NCBI GenBank assembly: GCA_031263155.1
Contig: JAISGK010000035.1
Span: 1-34,903, forward strand
Reading direction: 5' to 3'
Source: Clostridiales bacterium
Lineage (GTDB): Bacteria; Bacillota; Clostridia; Lachnospirales; WQUN01
Length of the DNA stretch: 34,903 bases
Shown here: piece after piece, positions 8,377 to 16,032 of the stretch
Numbering within the stretch: position 1 is the first letter of the stretch
Layout of the letters: every line of letters begins with the position of its first letter
Made by a program: the position numbers and the translations under genes
The notes under the pieces: generated by a model
What the model saw: only the letters and a program-made list of their open reading frames with translations
Database searches by the model: none
What the model was told of the DNA's origin: nothing

Positions 8377-8742
8377 TCAAAAATATTTTCTGAACCTTAC
8401 GAAGCGGAATTCTGCGGTCTTTATAGTCTTTCCATCTGGGCCTACGCTTTCTTTTGTTACACGTTCGGAACATGCGGCAAAAACGTTTATCCGGCATTTG
8501 TAGGCAAGTATTGAGACGATGGCAAAGGCAAGGGTCATCTCGCCCTGACACAACACGGCGCTGGGCTTATAGGAAAGTATTTGGGTTACAGATTGTTCCG
8601 CAAGTTCTTTAATGTAATTCTCATCGCCCTGCGGGTCTACCATAGGGAAAGGAATATTGATTATTTCACCGTAAGATTTCGCCGCCGAAAGTTGCTCAAA
8701 AGACCATTTATCGCTTGGGTGATTAGTGAAATTTACAAACAA
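8377..8742 (-). CDS. Small CRISPR-adjacent protein, candidate CARF-like ring nuclease (Csx15/Csx20-like)
   Basis: About 121 residues. After a first strand (FVNFTNHPS) come a WSFEQLSAAK helix, INIPFPMVDP, a second helix, then SAVLCQGEMTLAFAI and VFAACSERVTKE, ending in a basic RFVRFRKYF. This alternating strand/helix pattern, with the NFTNHPS motif, resembles small CRISPR-associated proteins such as Csx15/Csx20 (NFSH-type start), which are predicted or shown to cut cyclic oligoadenylates. I cannot confirm the family without a profile search. The start is uncertain: a TTG at 8742 has AGGAGG 8 nt upstream, but a TTG at 8805 in the same frame also has GGAGGG 6 nt upstream and would add 21 residues. 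It points away from array 1, next to the type III operon. Confidence 0.55.
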   Translation of the reverse strand: MFVNFTNHPSDKWSFEQLSAAKSYGEIINIPFPMVDPQGDENYIKELAEQSVTQILSYKPSAVLCQGEMTLAFAIVSILAYKCRINVFAACSERVTKESVGPDGKTIKTAEFRFVRFRKYF

Positions 8743-8951
8743 GGTAAACACCTCCTCTTGTTGTTGATACCGACTTTCATAGCTTCTCGCGACCCCTTTC
8801 AACAACTATATCCCTCCAAAAAGCAGCAAGGTAAAATCCGCGCAAAATTTTGCTGACTCTTATAGCCGCCCACAGCCCCGGCGTTGCCGATTGTCTTATC
8901 GGGACGCGGATAGAGCGTGAGCCGCCGCTTTGCGAAATCTTCTGAAACCGC

Positions 8952-8980
8952 TTGAACTTGGAAGTATTTAGTGGTACAAT
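8952..8980 (+). promoter_or_regulatory. Promoter of CRISPR array 1 (minimal leader)
   Basis: TTGAAC (8952-8957), 17 nt, TACAAT (8975-8980). The -10 box ends only 4 nt before the first repeat, so transcription should start inside that degenerate repeat. The same promoter stands before array 2. The sequence between the Csx-like gene and this promoter (8743-8951) shows no other feature I can identify. Confidence 0.75.
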
Positions 8981-8984
8981 GGTA

Positions 8985-9830
8985 TTTAGAGATTAGATCT
9001 CCCCCGAAAGGGGTTTGAAACGGATATTCCCAAGCCTCGGCTCCCCACTCAACCAATTGTTAGAAAGCCTGCTCTCTCCCTGAAAGGTGTTTGAAACACC
9101 ACCGCAAAAGCTGCGGGGTCGGGCTGTCCGTAGCGAGTTAGAAAGCCGCTTCTCCCTGAAAGGGGTTTGAAACTCTGTCGGGTTTTGTCCGAACGACTTG
9201 TAGGTTTTCCAGTTAGAAAGTCCGCTCTCCCCGAAAGGGGTTTGAAACGCGAAGAACGGATCGGAAGCCGGAGTAAACAGTTATAAAGCCCGCTCTCCCC
9301 GAAAGGGGTTTGAAACTCTGCAAACGCCGTTAGCTTGCTTTCAGCGAACCTTGAGTTAGAAAGCCCGCTCTCCCTGAAAGGGGTTTGAAACGGCTAACAC
9401 AGTGATGAACGCCATGCAGGTTTGGGCCGCTAGAAAGCCCACTTTCCTCGAAAGGGGTTTGAAACAGTGTGTTCCAGACGGTAACGACAGCAGGGTAATG
9501 ATAGTTATAAAGCCCGCTCTCCCGAAAGGGGTTTGAAACGCTTTGCTCAGGTCGGTCGCCGCTACCAGAAGGTTTCCATTGAAAGCCCCCCCTCCCGAAA
9601 GAGGTTTGAAACTAAGGCGCGGTGAACTTGTAGCCGTCCGTGTTGTGAGTTAGAAAGCCCACTCTCCCCGAAAGGGATTTGAAACTCTTGATTAGTCCAG
9701 AATGACAATGGCTTCGATAGCGGGGTTAGAAAGCCCCCTCCCCCGAAAGGGGTTTGAAACATAACAATTTTTAAAATGCAAAACTATGCAAACGTTAGAA
9801 AGCCCGCTCTCCCCGAAAAGGGTTTGGGTT
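8985..9830 (+). CRISPR. CRISPR array 1: 12 repeats, 11 spacers
   Basis: Repeats of about 37 nt (GTTAGAAAGC... to ...GGGGTTTGAAAC) begin near 8985, 9059, 9137, 9212, 9280, 9355, 9429, 9504, 9577, 9649, 9725 and 9794. Spacers are 31-39 nt. A CCCC-GAAA-GGGG hairpin sits near the 3' end, and the last 8 bases TTTGAAAC would be the type III crRNA 5' tag, so the plus strand is the sense strand. This agrees with the promoter on the left and the terminator on the right. No two repeats are identical. The first has a divergent 5' half, the second is 39 nt long, and the last loses its GAAAC end. The cas operon that would use it is encoded on the opposite strand just downstream. Confidence 0.97.
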
Positions 9831-9848
9831 ATTGAGCGGTACACAGAC

Positions 9849-9885
9849 AAAAGCCCGCCGATTTTTTCGGTGGGCCTTTTGCCTT
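9849..9885 (+). terminator. Terminator of CRISPR array 1
   Basis: AAAAGCCCGCCG and CGGTGGGCCTTTT pair around an ATTTTTT loop, followed by further T-rich sequence. It lies 18 nt after the last repeat and has a homologous copy after array 2. It also lies 35 nt beyond the stop of the convergent sigma-like gene and may serve both strands. Confidence 0.8.
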
Positions 9886-9919
9886 TTGCGAGCGGATACC
9901 TATTTTGACGTAACGGGCG

Positions 9920-10726
9920 CTATGAGTAAATCGCTTTCTTAAACACCTCAAAATAAGCGGCGTTGCGGCTGCAAACAGTGGGTTTTGAAATCCCGTAGCA
10001 CTCCCTGATGACTTCGTTGCGGCGCGACAGGCTTTTTGTGTCTTTCAGCTTATTGACGATAACATCGCGGATATGGGCAAAACTCCCAAACATCATATAT
10101 TCGAGAAGTATCGCCTCCATAATCGGAAAAATATCATCATTTACCTCTATCGCTTCTACGGCGCAGTCGCGGTCGCCTTTGACGGTTTTGGTCACGTCAA
10201 ACGTAAAGAATCGCTCAAACCACATTTTTTTGGTAAGGTGGCAATCCGCCTTTTTTTGTTCCTCAACAAGTGGAGCAAGGCGTGCGAACACCCGCATTTC
10301 AGTCGAAAGGTCCTCGGCTATGTCGGTAGTAAAGTCGCGCGTGTCCGGAATCTCAAAACGCGTATCATTTTCGTCAGCTCTATAAATATCAATAGTCGGC
10401 GGCTGTTTACCAAGTTTGGCCCAATAGTCGATTGCCCGTTTATTAAGCATAAACGCAAGCGCCGTGGCGAATGTTCCTTTTTGGGGGTTATACTCTCTGA
10501 CAAGCCTCAATAGCACCTCGGGGAAAAAGTCGTAAAAATCCTCAAAGGGAATGACGCCGTTGTGCTTTTTCAAGAGAGGGAAATATGCTTTTCCGTTACT
10601 ATTACGAAGCAGACTATGCTCATACTCTATAATCTGCGTTTCAATGGCTCTTATCCGCGCCGCGTCTTTCTCTCTGTCAAGGCCCGCAAGCTCTTCCGCC
10701 AAAGATTGTAATTCTTCATTCGTCAT
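9920..10726 (-). CDS. Sigma-70-like regulator encoded at the end of the type III CRISPR operon
   Basis: This 268-residue protein is not a standard Cas protein. Residues about 58-105 (FEDFYDFFPEVLLRLVREYN, PQKGTFATALAFMLNKRAID, YW) resemble sigma-70 region 2. Residues about 234-265 (SRRNEVIRECYGISKPTV onward) look like a region-4 helix-turn-helix. The middle part is charged and unassigned, and a helical extension of about 45 residues precedes region 2. The ATG follows a GGGGGG site, 2 nt after the CARF gene stop, so the two are almost certainly co-translated. I infer a transcription factor acting when the CRISPR system signals. Known CRISPR-linked sigma factors (CalpS) are controlled by a CARF/SAVED protease, which is absent here. 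It could instead be a DNA-binding protein that only resembles sigma factors. Confidence 0.6.
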   Translation of the reverse strand: MTNEELQSLAEELAGLDREKDAARIRAIETQIIEYEHSLLRNSNGKAYFPLLKKHNGVIPFEDFYDFFPEVLLRLVREYNPQKGTFATALAFMLNKRAIDYWAKLGKQPPTIDIYRADENDTRFEIPDTRDFTTDIAEDLSTEMRVFARLAPLVEEQKKADCHLTKKMWFERFFTFDVTKTVKGDRDCAVEAIEVNDDIFPIMEAILLEYMMFGSFAHIRDVIVNKLKDTKSLSRRNEVIRECYGISKPTVCSRNAAYFEVFKKAIYS

Positions 10727-10728
10727 TG

Positions 10729-11382
10729 TCAGTACCCCCCGATTCCAAGCATAGCGCGAATTGCCGTCTCTGGATCAGGCGCTTTTATATCCGCCAGCTT
10801 GTTTACGATGGAATCCATGTAGAACAGCGCAGTCTGGTCGTACAGCCCGTTGTTGTTGTTCGGGTCGGCGTGCATAAAGCGCCCGTAGGCTACGCAGCCG
10901 ATGGAGACATTTTTCTTTAGCTTATAGGCGTAGTTAAGGGCGAGAAACTGGACTATGGGCGTGGGTTTTGTGCCATAGGTTATGCAGGCGTAAACTTCCT
11001 CATCGTCATTGATAATGCCTATAATATCAGCAAAAAGTTTCAGCTGGGTCTCTATGTCCTCGCTGTCAGGTGTGGTGATAACTTCTATGCCATCAAATTC
11101 ATAGCCGTTTTGGGCGGCAAGCTCCGACACCTCTTTTGTAAAATACTCATCGTAGTTATGCCTGTAATTCTCTCCGGCGGTAAGGATGGCGACGACGCGG
11201 ATTCTATCGCCTTTTTCGGCGTAACCGTTAATCACGGGGATAATCGGGAAGCGTGTGCTGCCGTAAGCGAGTCTGGTATTGCCTTTCGGTTCGTAGTGTA
11301 CGGCTTTTAGCATATCCTCGCCGGTTCTTTTGTCTTTCCCCTGAAAGGGAATGGTAGAAATAAACGCTTTCGTTTTGCTCAT
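10729..11382 (-). CDS. Stand-alone CARF-domain protein
   Basis: The 217-residue protein has a Rossmann-like pattern: FPIIPVINGYAEKGDRIRVV AIL, then EEVYACITYGTKPTPIV (residues about 129-145), then SIGCVAYGR. The ITYGTKP stretch matches the motif by which CARF domains bind cyclic oligoadenylate (often TGGTK or THG). No effector domain is fused to it. Stand-alone CARF proteins are either ring nucleases that destroy the signal or sensors acting through a partner; here the partner would be the sigma-like protein two bases downstream. I prefer the ATG at 11382, which has GAGGAG 11 nt upstream; an ATG at 11403 overlaps the cas6 stop and would add seven residues. Confidence 0.72.
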   Translation of the reverse strand: MSKTKAFISTIPFQGKDKRTGEDMLKAVHYEPKGNTRLAYGSTRFPIIPVINGYAEKGDRIRVVAILTAGENYRHNYDEYFTKEVSELAAQNGYEFDGIEVITTPDSEDIETQLKLFADIIGIINDDEEVYACITYGTKPTPIVQFLALNYAYKLKKNVSIGCVAYGRFMHADPNNNNGLYDQTALFYMDSIVNKLADIKAPDPETAIRAMLGIGGY

Positions 11383-11399
11383 AGGGCTTAATTCTCCTC

Positions 11400-12257
11400 T
11401 CATATTTCAAAGCTATATTCCCCGCAGGCGCGGGTAGCTTTCTTGCCGATGTGAATCTGGCTGCCAAGGTCTATATAGGGCATGAAGCGCGTTACATCGC
11501 CTATGTATGTTACAGAACCTACAACGCCGTTAATCTGCTGCCCGTTGGTCTTGAAATCTATCCGGCGCAAATTATACTCGGCTGTGACAAAAGGCTTGCG
11601 GGCGACAAGGGAATATGGCAAAATGAACTTGCCGTCTGTGTAGGCGTCAATTATGTCGCAGGTTCTGCCGAAAAGGCTATCGATAAACGCGCCGAACTCA
11701 ATCTCGCGCAAAGGCACTTTAGAACTTATAATCTCCGTCGGGGTTAAAAAGGTTATCTTCACGCTCTCGGTATGCGGTATTGATTCCGCCATACAGTCGT
11801 CCCATACTCTATCGTATACAGATTCGCTGCCGATGTATTCGTAATTTACCAGTTTGCCCTTGCACATATTTTTAGCCGCTTTTTCAATCTGGGTGGCAAA
11901 CCTTGCGGCGTTTCCAAAAAGAGTGATGGTAAAAGTTAATACCTCTCCTTTTTTGTGATACTCTTTTACCGGATAAGGAACCGATATTGTATATGGGTTT
12001 GGAACGCTTATGTTTTCCGCCAGTTTAAACACATTTCCATAGGCGCAGTCGTTGCAGCAGCCGTATGTCCGCATATTATGCTCGCGCAGATCATAGCAGC
12101 AATCCGCGCAATGGAGTTTATCCCAAAACTGGTTGTTGTTATCAAAAAGCGCCTGCCCCAGCGCCCCGCGAATGGTATTGCCTATAAAGCCGGGGAGTTT
12201 GGTATCAGCGGTTAGTTTGAGTGAAATTTTAAGTTGCAAAAGCCTTAATGTATTCAT
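11400..12257 (-). CDS. cas6: Cas6 pre-crRNA processing endoribonuclease
   Basis: The 285-residue protein fits the PF10040 branch of Cas6. PGFIGNTIRGALGQALF near the N-terminus is followed by a cysteine cluster (Cys50, 53, 54, 67, 68, 71), as in many members of this branch. The C-terminal IGKKATRACGEYSFEI is the glycine-rich loop region. Cas6 cuts the repeat 8 nt from its 3' end, leaving here the tag TTTGAAAC. The ATG at 12257 lies 6 nt after the stop of the CARF-HEPN gene. It is the only visible crRNA-processing enzyme for both arrays. Confidence 0.9.
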   Translation of the reverse strand: MNTLRLLQLKISLKLTADTKLPGFIGNTIRGALGQALFDNNNQFWDKLHCADCCYDLREHNMRTYGCCNDCAYGNVFKLAENISVPNPYTISVPYPVKEYHKKGEVLTFTITLFGNAARFATQIEKAAKNMCKGKLVNYEYIGSESVYDRVWDDCMAESIPHTESVKITFLTPTEIISSKVPLREIEFGAFIDSLFGRTCDIIDAYTDGKFILPYSLVARKPFVTAEYNLRRIDFKTNGQQINGVVGSVTYIGDVTRFMPYIDLGSQIHIGKKATRACGEYSFEI

Positions 12258-12263
12258 TTAGTC

Positions 12264-13370
12264 CTATATCCTCATTCTAGACTTTTCCTTGATCTTTGTG
12301 AGCAGCGATTCCACAAAGCCTTTAATGTCGTTCGGGTTATCGAGCAGGTGAGTCACCTTTTCAATCTCTCTCGGCGTTGCGTTTTCATCGTAGATAGGTT
12401 TTTTTGAGGCATGGTTTATGTTGTTTCGCAGGTATCGCAAAACGTTAAACTCAAATCTGTCTAGCATCCTCCCGCTATTGTTCTTAACAACGCTTTCTTT
12501 AAGAAACGTTACCGCTTGCTGCAAATATCCGTTATCGCCACACCACTTGATGCAATCGAGAAGCAGCGTAGGGCTGCTTAAGAACGTCATCTTTTGCTCA
12601 ACTATCGCCAGCACCAGTTCTTTGAATACGAGTACCCTGGAGCTGCCCGCGTCATAATCCGCCTTGGCGAGTCCGTCTATTGCCGCTTGCAATGCTTTAA
12701 TATCCACTTCAATCCTTGATGCGCGGCAAATCAAGAGGGAATCGTAGAAGTTTTGGGTGGCTCTAAAAAACGCTATCTTTTCGGCAAGTTTCCATTTGGG
12801 GAATACGTCTTTTATGGCTCTGGCATTGCCGGTTGTGGCAAAGATATTAACCGCGTCCAACAGTTCAAACAGGCCGTCTGTTTCACCGGTGTCTGTCACG
12901 CGTTTTGTCGTAAAGTCCGAGTACGTGGAAAACTCCACGTCAACCCCTTCATAACGCAAGAAGCGGGAAAGCAGCGTCAAGGCGTTTACAGCGTTGCGAA
13001 AGCCTCCTGTTGTGTCGAGGATTACGCTGTCGGGCGGTTTTATCGGCAAAAGGTTTTTTAAGGTCTTGCTTAAGAGTTCGGTTGCGGTTACATCGTTGGG
13101 TATGAGAGCGACGATTATCTTGGTTGAGGGCGAGAGTTTTGTCATTGTTGCTTTGAATTTTTCCAGCGCCGATTCTTTTGCCGCAGGTGTAACGAGAGCG
13201 ATTATCCTGTCAATCTTCTTGTTTTTTTGGGCAAGTCGATTGACGGCATACGCCGCCGGGGCTTCGTTTGTCTGGGCCCCCGTTACACTAAAGCCCCGGT
13301 CGGTTTTGTATTGCGTTAAGACGCTGCGAGATGGATCCCATGTGGATAAGAATAAAACCAATGTAATCAT
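12264..13370 (-). CDS. CARF-HEPN ribonuclease (Csx1/Csm6-like effector)
   Basis: The 368-residue protein has an N-terminal CARF domain (about 1-170): VLFLSTWDPS start, IIALVTPAAKES, and ILDTTGGFRNAVNALTLL, where DTTGGFR replaces the usual DITHG/TGG ligand motif. The C-terminal half is helical and holds the HEPN catalytic motif R-x4-H as RNNINH (Arg315, His320). Known members are switched on by cyclic oligoadenylate made by Cas10 and then cut RNA nonspecifically, arresting the cell or phage. The gene starts within the stop of the preceding RAMP gene (4-nt overlap), so it is part of the same transcript. Confidence 0.87.
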   Translation of the reverse strand: MITLVLFLSTWDPSRSVLTQYKTDRGFSVTGAQTNEAPAAYAVNRLAQKNKKIDRIIALVTPAAKESALEKFKATMTKLSPSTKIIVALIPNDVTATELLSKTLKNLLPIKPPDSVILDTTGGFRNAVNALTLLSRFLRYEGVDVEFSTYSDFTTKRVTDTGETDGLFELLDAVNIFATTGNARAIKDVFPKWKLAEKIAFFRATQNFYDSLLICRASRIEVDIKALQAAIDGLAKADYDAGSSRVLVFKELVLAIVEQKMTFLSSPTLLLDCIKWCGDNGYLQQAVTFLKESVVKNNSGRMLDRFEFNVLRYLRNNINHASKKPIYDENATPREIEKVTHLLDNPNDIKGFVESLLTKIKEKSRMRI

Positions 13371-15442
13371 AGCTTCCCCTTTGAACTTTCATAGGATCCC
13401 TGCAAACCTTTGGCCTTGTAATACTCTGGGTCTTTTTCGTAATCAGCTACAAACGCGGCGAGCCGTTTTTTGAAATCCTTATTGTATGCCAGTGACTTCC
13501 GCCATATTCTTATGTCTTCGGCGGTGTAGTCGGTTTTCTTTGGCTCCCTCCTTGTTACCTGTCTGTTCAACCTGTCGCCTATGGTTGCTCCTTTCGGCTC
13601 CGCCTGTTTAAGCGTTTGCGGCATCGGAATGTCCGATTGCGCCTCCGGGGTTGCCGCCTGTTGTATCGTAGCGCGGTTGCCGCCAACGGGGCCGTTTCCC
13701 GGGGCATATCCTGGAAGATACGGGTCGTCAAGAGCTTTTGGCAATACATAGTTAAACGAAGGATCAAATCTACGCGAACGTATCTCCTTGTTAATCCCGA
13801 ACCACTGGTAAATGCCGTTGCTGTGTCCGTTGTCGCCCTCCGGGTACTTTACGTCATCGGTAGCGTTAGCATAGTCGGTGAGTTTCAGATATTCCCTTAG
13901 CGCGGTTGAAGATGGCGGTGGCTTCGGCTTATAATCCGCTGAAATGGCTGCGCCAAGGGAGAGATCGTCTTTAAGGTGCATGAGCGACACTTCAACCTTT
14001 GTTATGCGGACGCTGCCGTAGCCATACGGTTTGGCCGCCCCAAGTTTATGCGCATGGGTAGTATTATGTTCACCAAAGGTCAGCACCCAAAGAAGTGTTT
14101 CAAGTTCTTCTTCCTTTAGCCTGTCGAATGAAATGTCAAGCCTAAACACTCTGCTTTTGGTTACCGGGCGAATTTCAGTTTGCTGATTAGGGAACTTTGT
14201 GGTGTTGTCATAAAGAACATTCTTCCTGTGCAGGTAAAACTTCCTGCCGCGCAGCTTTGGGTTATCAAGGAAAGACCGAACAGCAGCAGAGGCGGGTTTC
14301 CCGTCCTTGTCAATATAGTCGTAATAGTTGACTATATAGTCATAGTTAAAATACGCCGCTCCATCTACATCGTTCATATAAAACTCCGTTGCTGTGACCT
14401 TGGGGCTTGATAGTATAGGCGGCACACGGGGCGGTTCGTACCAGCTTTTCCAACCATTCTCGCCAGGCGCCGCAATTGGCGTCGCGTCATGGAACATTAG
14501 GCGAGAGGCAATAGATTCTTCTCCAACCATGCCAAACAATTGGCAGGCAGCGCAGACATTCTTGCCGTTATCGCACGGAGTATGACCGCCTTGCTTCTTA
14601 AGGAGTTCTTTGAGGGTTCGCGCGAACACTTCCTTGGTGATAGCGGCAGGCGCGAAATAGTAAAAGCTGCCGTTGTCCAACTTGGCGAAATAGACGGGTA
14701 TCGCTTCCGCGTTCAAATAGTTTCTGTAGCCACTATGACCACTCGCTTGGTTCACGCCTTTAATGGCGCCTCTTCTGTCCTGATATAACCGCCATACCAT
14801 GGTGAGATTTAACCACTCGCGGCTGTCTTCAAAAAAACGGGCAATTTCAATCTTATTGCCATCCTTATCTAACTCATATTTCATTATGGCGTCGTTTTTT
14901 TTCTTGTTGAAGTTCTCGCCGCGCAGATATACGCCGCCGCGCAGTATTTCGCCGGTTTGATGGCCGGCTCTGTCGCGTATGGGCAGTTTCCATTTTGCGG
15001 CCTTATACAAAACACGTTCACCGGTAGAGGTGTCTTTTTCGATAATCCCAAAAGACTTGCGCGGAACCGGCGTACGTCTGTAGAGCGTATTTTCATCATC
15101 ACAAGATGACATACAGCCATTGGTGAGTGCCTCATACGCGCTGCGGATAGCGCCGCGAATGGACGAACCGGGTATTATCGGGCGCGGGTAATTATTGCGG
15201 CAATCTGCCTCGCCGCCCAAATCCTCATAGCTGAAAAAGTCATAGCTATGTGAGTATGTAGGGCTAAACGCCTTATCCCTTGTTGTGTTGGGAATAAAGA
15301 GAGGGGAGAGCGTTTCGAGTTCACAGGAAATAACGCCGCTTATGTTTCCGTATTCAACTGACCCGCGCACAACGTTTTCGTCAATGGAGACAAAGTTATA
15401 AGGATTGATGAATTTTTCGTCTGTTATGTGATATTTGCTCAT
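13367..15442 (-). CDS. Large RAMP protein, TIGR03986 type (Cas7 with insertion)
   Basis: The 691-residue protein begins with the INPYNFVSID block seen in TIGR03986 RAMP proteins. It then has a Cas7-like core with IIPGSSIRGAIRSAYEAL (residues about 90-107), and CDNGKNVCAACQLFG, a cysteine set that may bind zinc, followed by SRLMFHDA. A glycine-rich loop, GAAKPYGYGSVRI, closes the core. The long insert and the charged helical C-terminus (about the last 130 residues) fit the Cas7-insertion subunit of type III-D2/III-Dv complexes. Its role would be to hold part of the crRNA-target duplex and possibly cut target RNA. The start overlaps csx19 by 4 nt. Confidence 0.85.
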   Translation of the reverse strand: MSKYHITDEKFINPYNFVSIDENVVRGSVEYGNISGVISCELETLSPLFIPNTTRDKAFSPTYSHSYDFFSYEDLGGEADCRNNYPRPIIPGSSIRGAIRSAYEALTNGCMSSCDDENTLYRRTPVPRKSFGIIEKDTSTGERVLYKAAKWKLPIRDRAGHQTGEILRGGVYLRGENFNKKKNDAIMKYELDKDGNKIEIARFFEDSREWLNLTMVWRLYQDRRGAIKGVNQASGHSGYRNYLNAEAIPVYFAKLDNGSFYYFAPAAITKEVFARTLKELLKKQGGHTPCDNGKNVCAACQLFGMVGEESIASRLMFHDATPIAAPGENGWKSWYEPPRVPPILSSPKVTATEFYMNDVDGAAYFNYDYIVNYYDYIDKDGKPASAAVRSFLDNPKLRGRKFYLHRKNVLYDNTTKFPNQQTEIRPVTKSRVFRLDISFDRLKEEELETLLWVLTFGEHNTTHAHKLGAAKPYGYGSVRITKVEVSLMHLKDDLSLGAAISADYKPKPPPSSTALREYLKLTDYANATDDVKYPEGDNGHSNGIYQWFGINKEIRSRRFDPSFNYVLPKALDDPYLPGYAPGNGPVGGNRATIQQAATPEAQSDIPMPQTLKQAEPKGATIGDRLNRQVTRREPKKTDYTAEDIRIWRKSLAYNKDFKKRLAAFVADYEKDPEYYKAKGLQGSYESSKGKL

Positions 15443-16032
15443 AATCGCACTTCCTTTCCGTTGGCGTAAAAGAATCCCGTATACGCGTAATCGACCACTT
15501 CAAGCGCGCCCGCGCCTGTGGGGTTAAGACCGCTGCCGTAGCTCTCGGAGCCTTTGGTCAAAACGGGGACGGGGTTGTAGCGGACGAAGTTTTTGATTCC
15601 AAGCTTCAGGGAAACGATTTCCTTGCCTGCGGAGTTATTCGGGAAGTGTAAGCGGGCGGGGAAAACGATTGTTCCTCCGCGTTCCTCCCAAAGCGGCGTG
15701 AATCCGTCCATTGGCTCTAAACCTTCCCTCCAGTCGCAATGTTCGCCATACATATAATATTGGGAATGGGCAAGAGCGCTGATGAAGTCTTCATGCGCAT
15801 AGATAATAGTGTCGCGGTATTTATCACAGGCAAACTTTATTTCTCGGGTAGCGTCGAAAACGCGCAGCTCTCGCAGATATTCCCCGTTAAGCGACTCTTC
15901 CTTCCTAAATGGCTCGTAGAATATAAATCTTTCGCCGTTCCACTTGCCGATTTTAACGCTGTCTATTTGCTCGGCGTAAGCCCATGCCTTTTTTGGAAAC
16001 GCCACCTTTATTTTTTCGTAGTCTATCTTCAT
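15439..16032 (-). CDS. csx19: Csx19-like type III-D subunit
   Basis: The 197-residue protein matches the layout of Csx19 (TIGR03984): an N-terminal strand-rich part with WNGERFIFYEPF and LRELRVFDATREIKFA, then MDGFTPLWEERGGTIVFPAR and a C-terminal LGIKNFVRYNPV followed by VVDYAYTGFFY. Csx19 is a small non-RAMP subunit restricted to type III-D systems. The similarity is by pattern only, so the family call is moderate. It lies between the double-Cas7 gene and the TIGR03986 RAMP gene, overlapping each by 4 nt, which supports a structural role in the same complex. Confidence 0.68.
   Translation of the reverse strand: MKIDYEKIKVAFPKKAWAYAEQIDSVKIGKWNGERFIFYEPFRKEESLNGEYLRELRVFDATREIKFACDKYRDTIIYAHEDFISALAHSQYYMYGEHCDWREGLEPMDGFTPLWEERGGTIVFPARLHFPNNSAGKEIVSLKLGIKNFVRYNPVPVLTKGSESYGSGLNPTGAGALEVVDYAYTGFFYANGKEVRL

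Noticed and set aside
8799-9056. Minus-strand ORF of 85 codons across the array 1 leader
   Set aside because: It runs through the CRISPR promoter, the first repeat and the first spacer, has no ribosome site, and matches no family I know. The part at 8840-8945 might be an old gene remnant but I cannot identify it.
9562-9762. Minus-strand ORF inside array 1
   Set aside because: It consists of repeats and spacers read in antisense; the apparent internal repetition comes from the CRISPR repeats.
9022-9793. Self-targeting spacers within the window
   Set aside because: By eye no spacer matches another part of the window, apart from the shared first spacer of the two arrays. A real search is needed for phage or plasmid targets.
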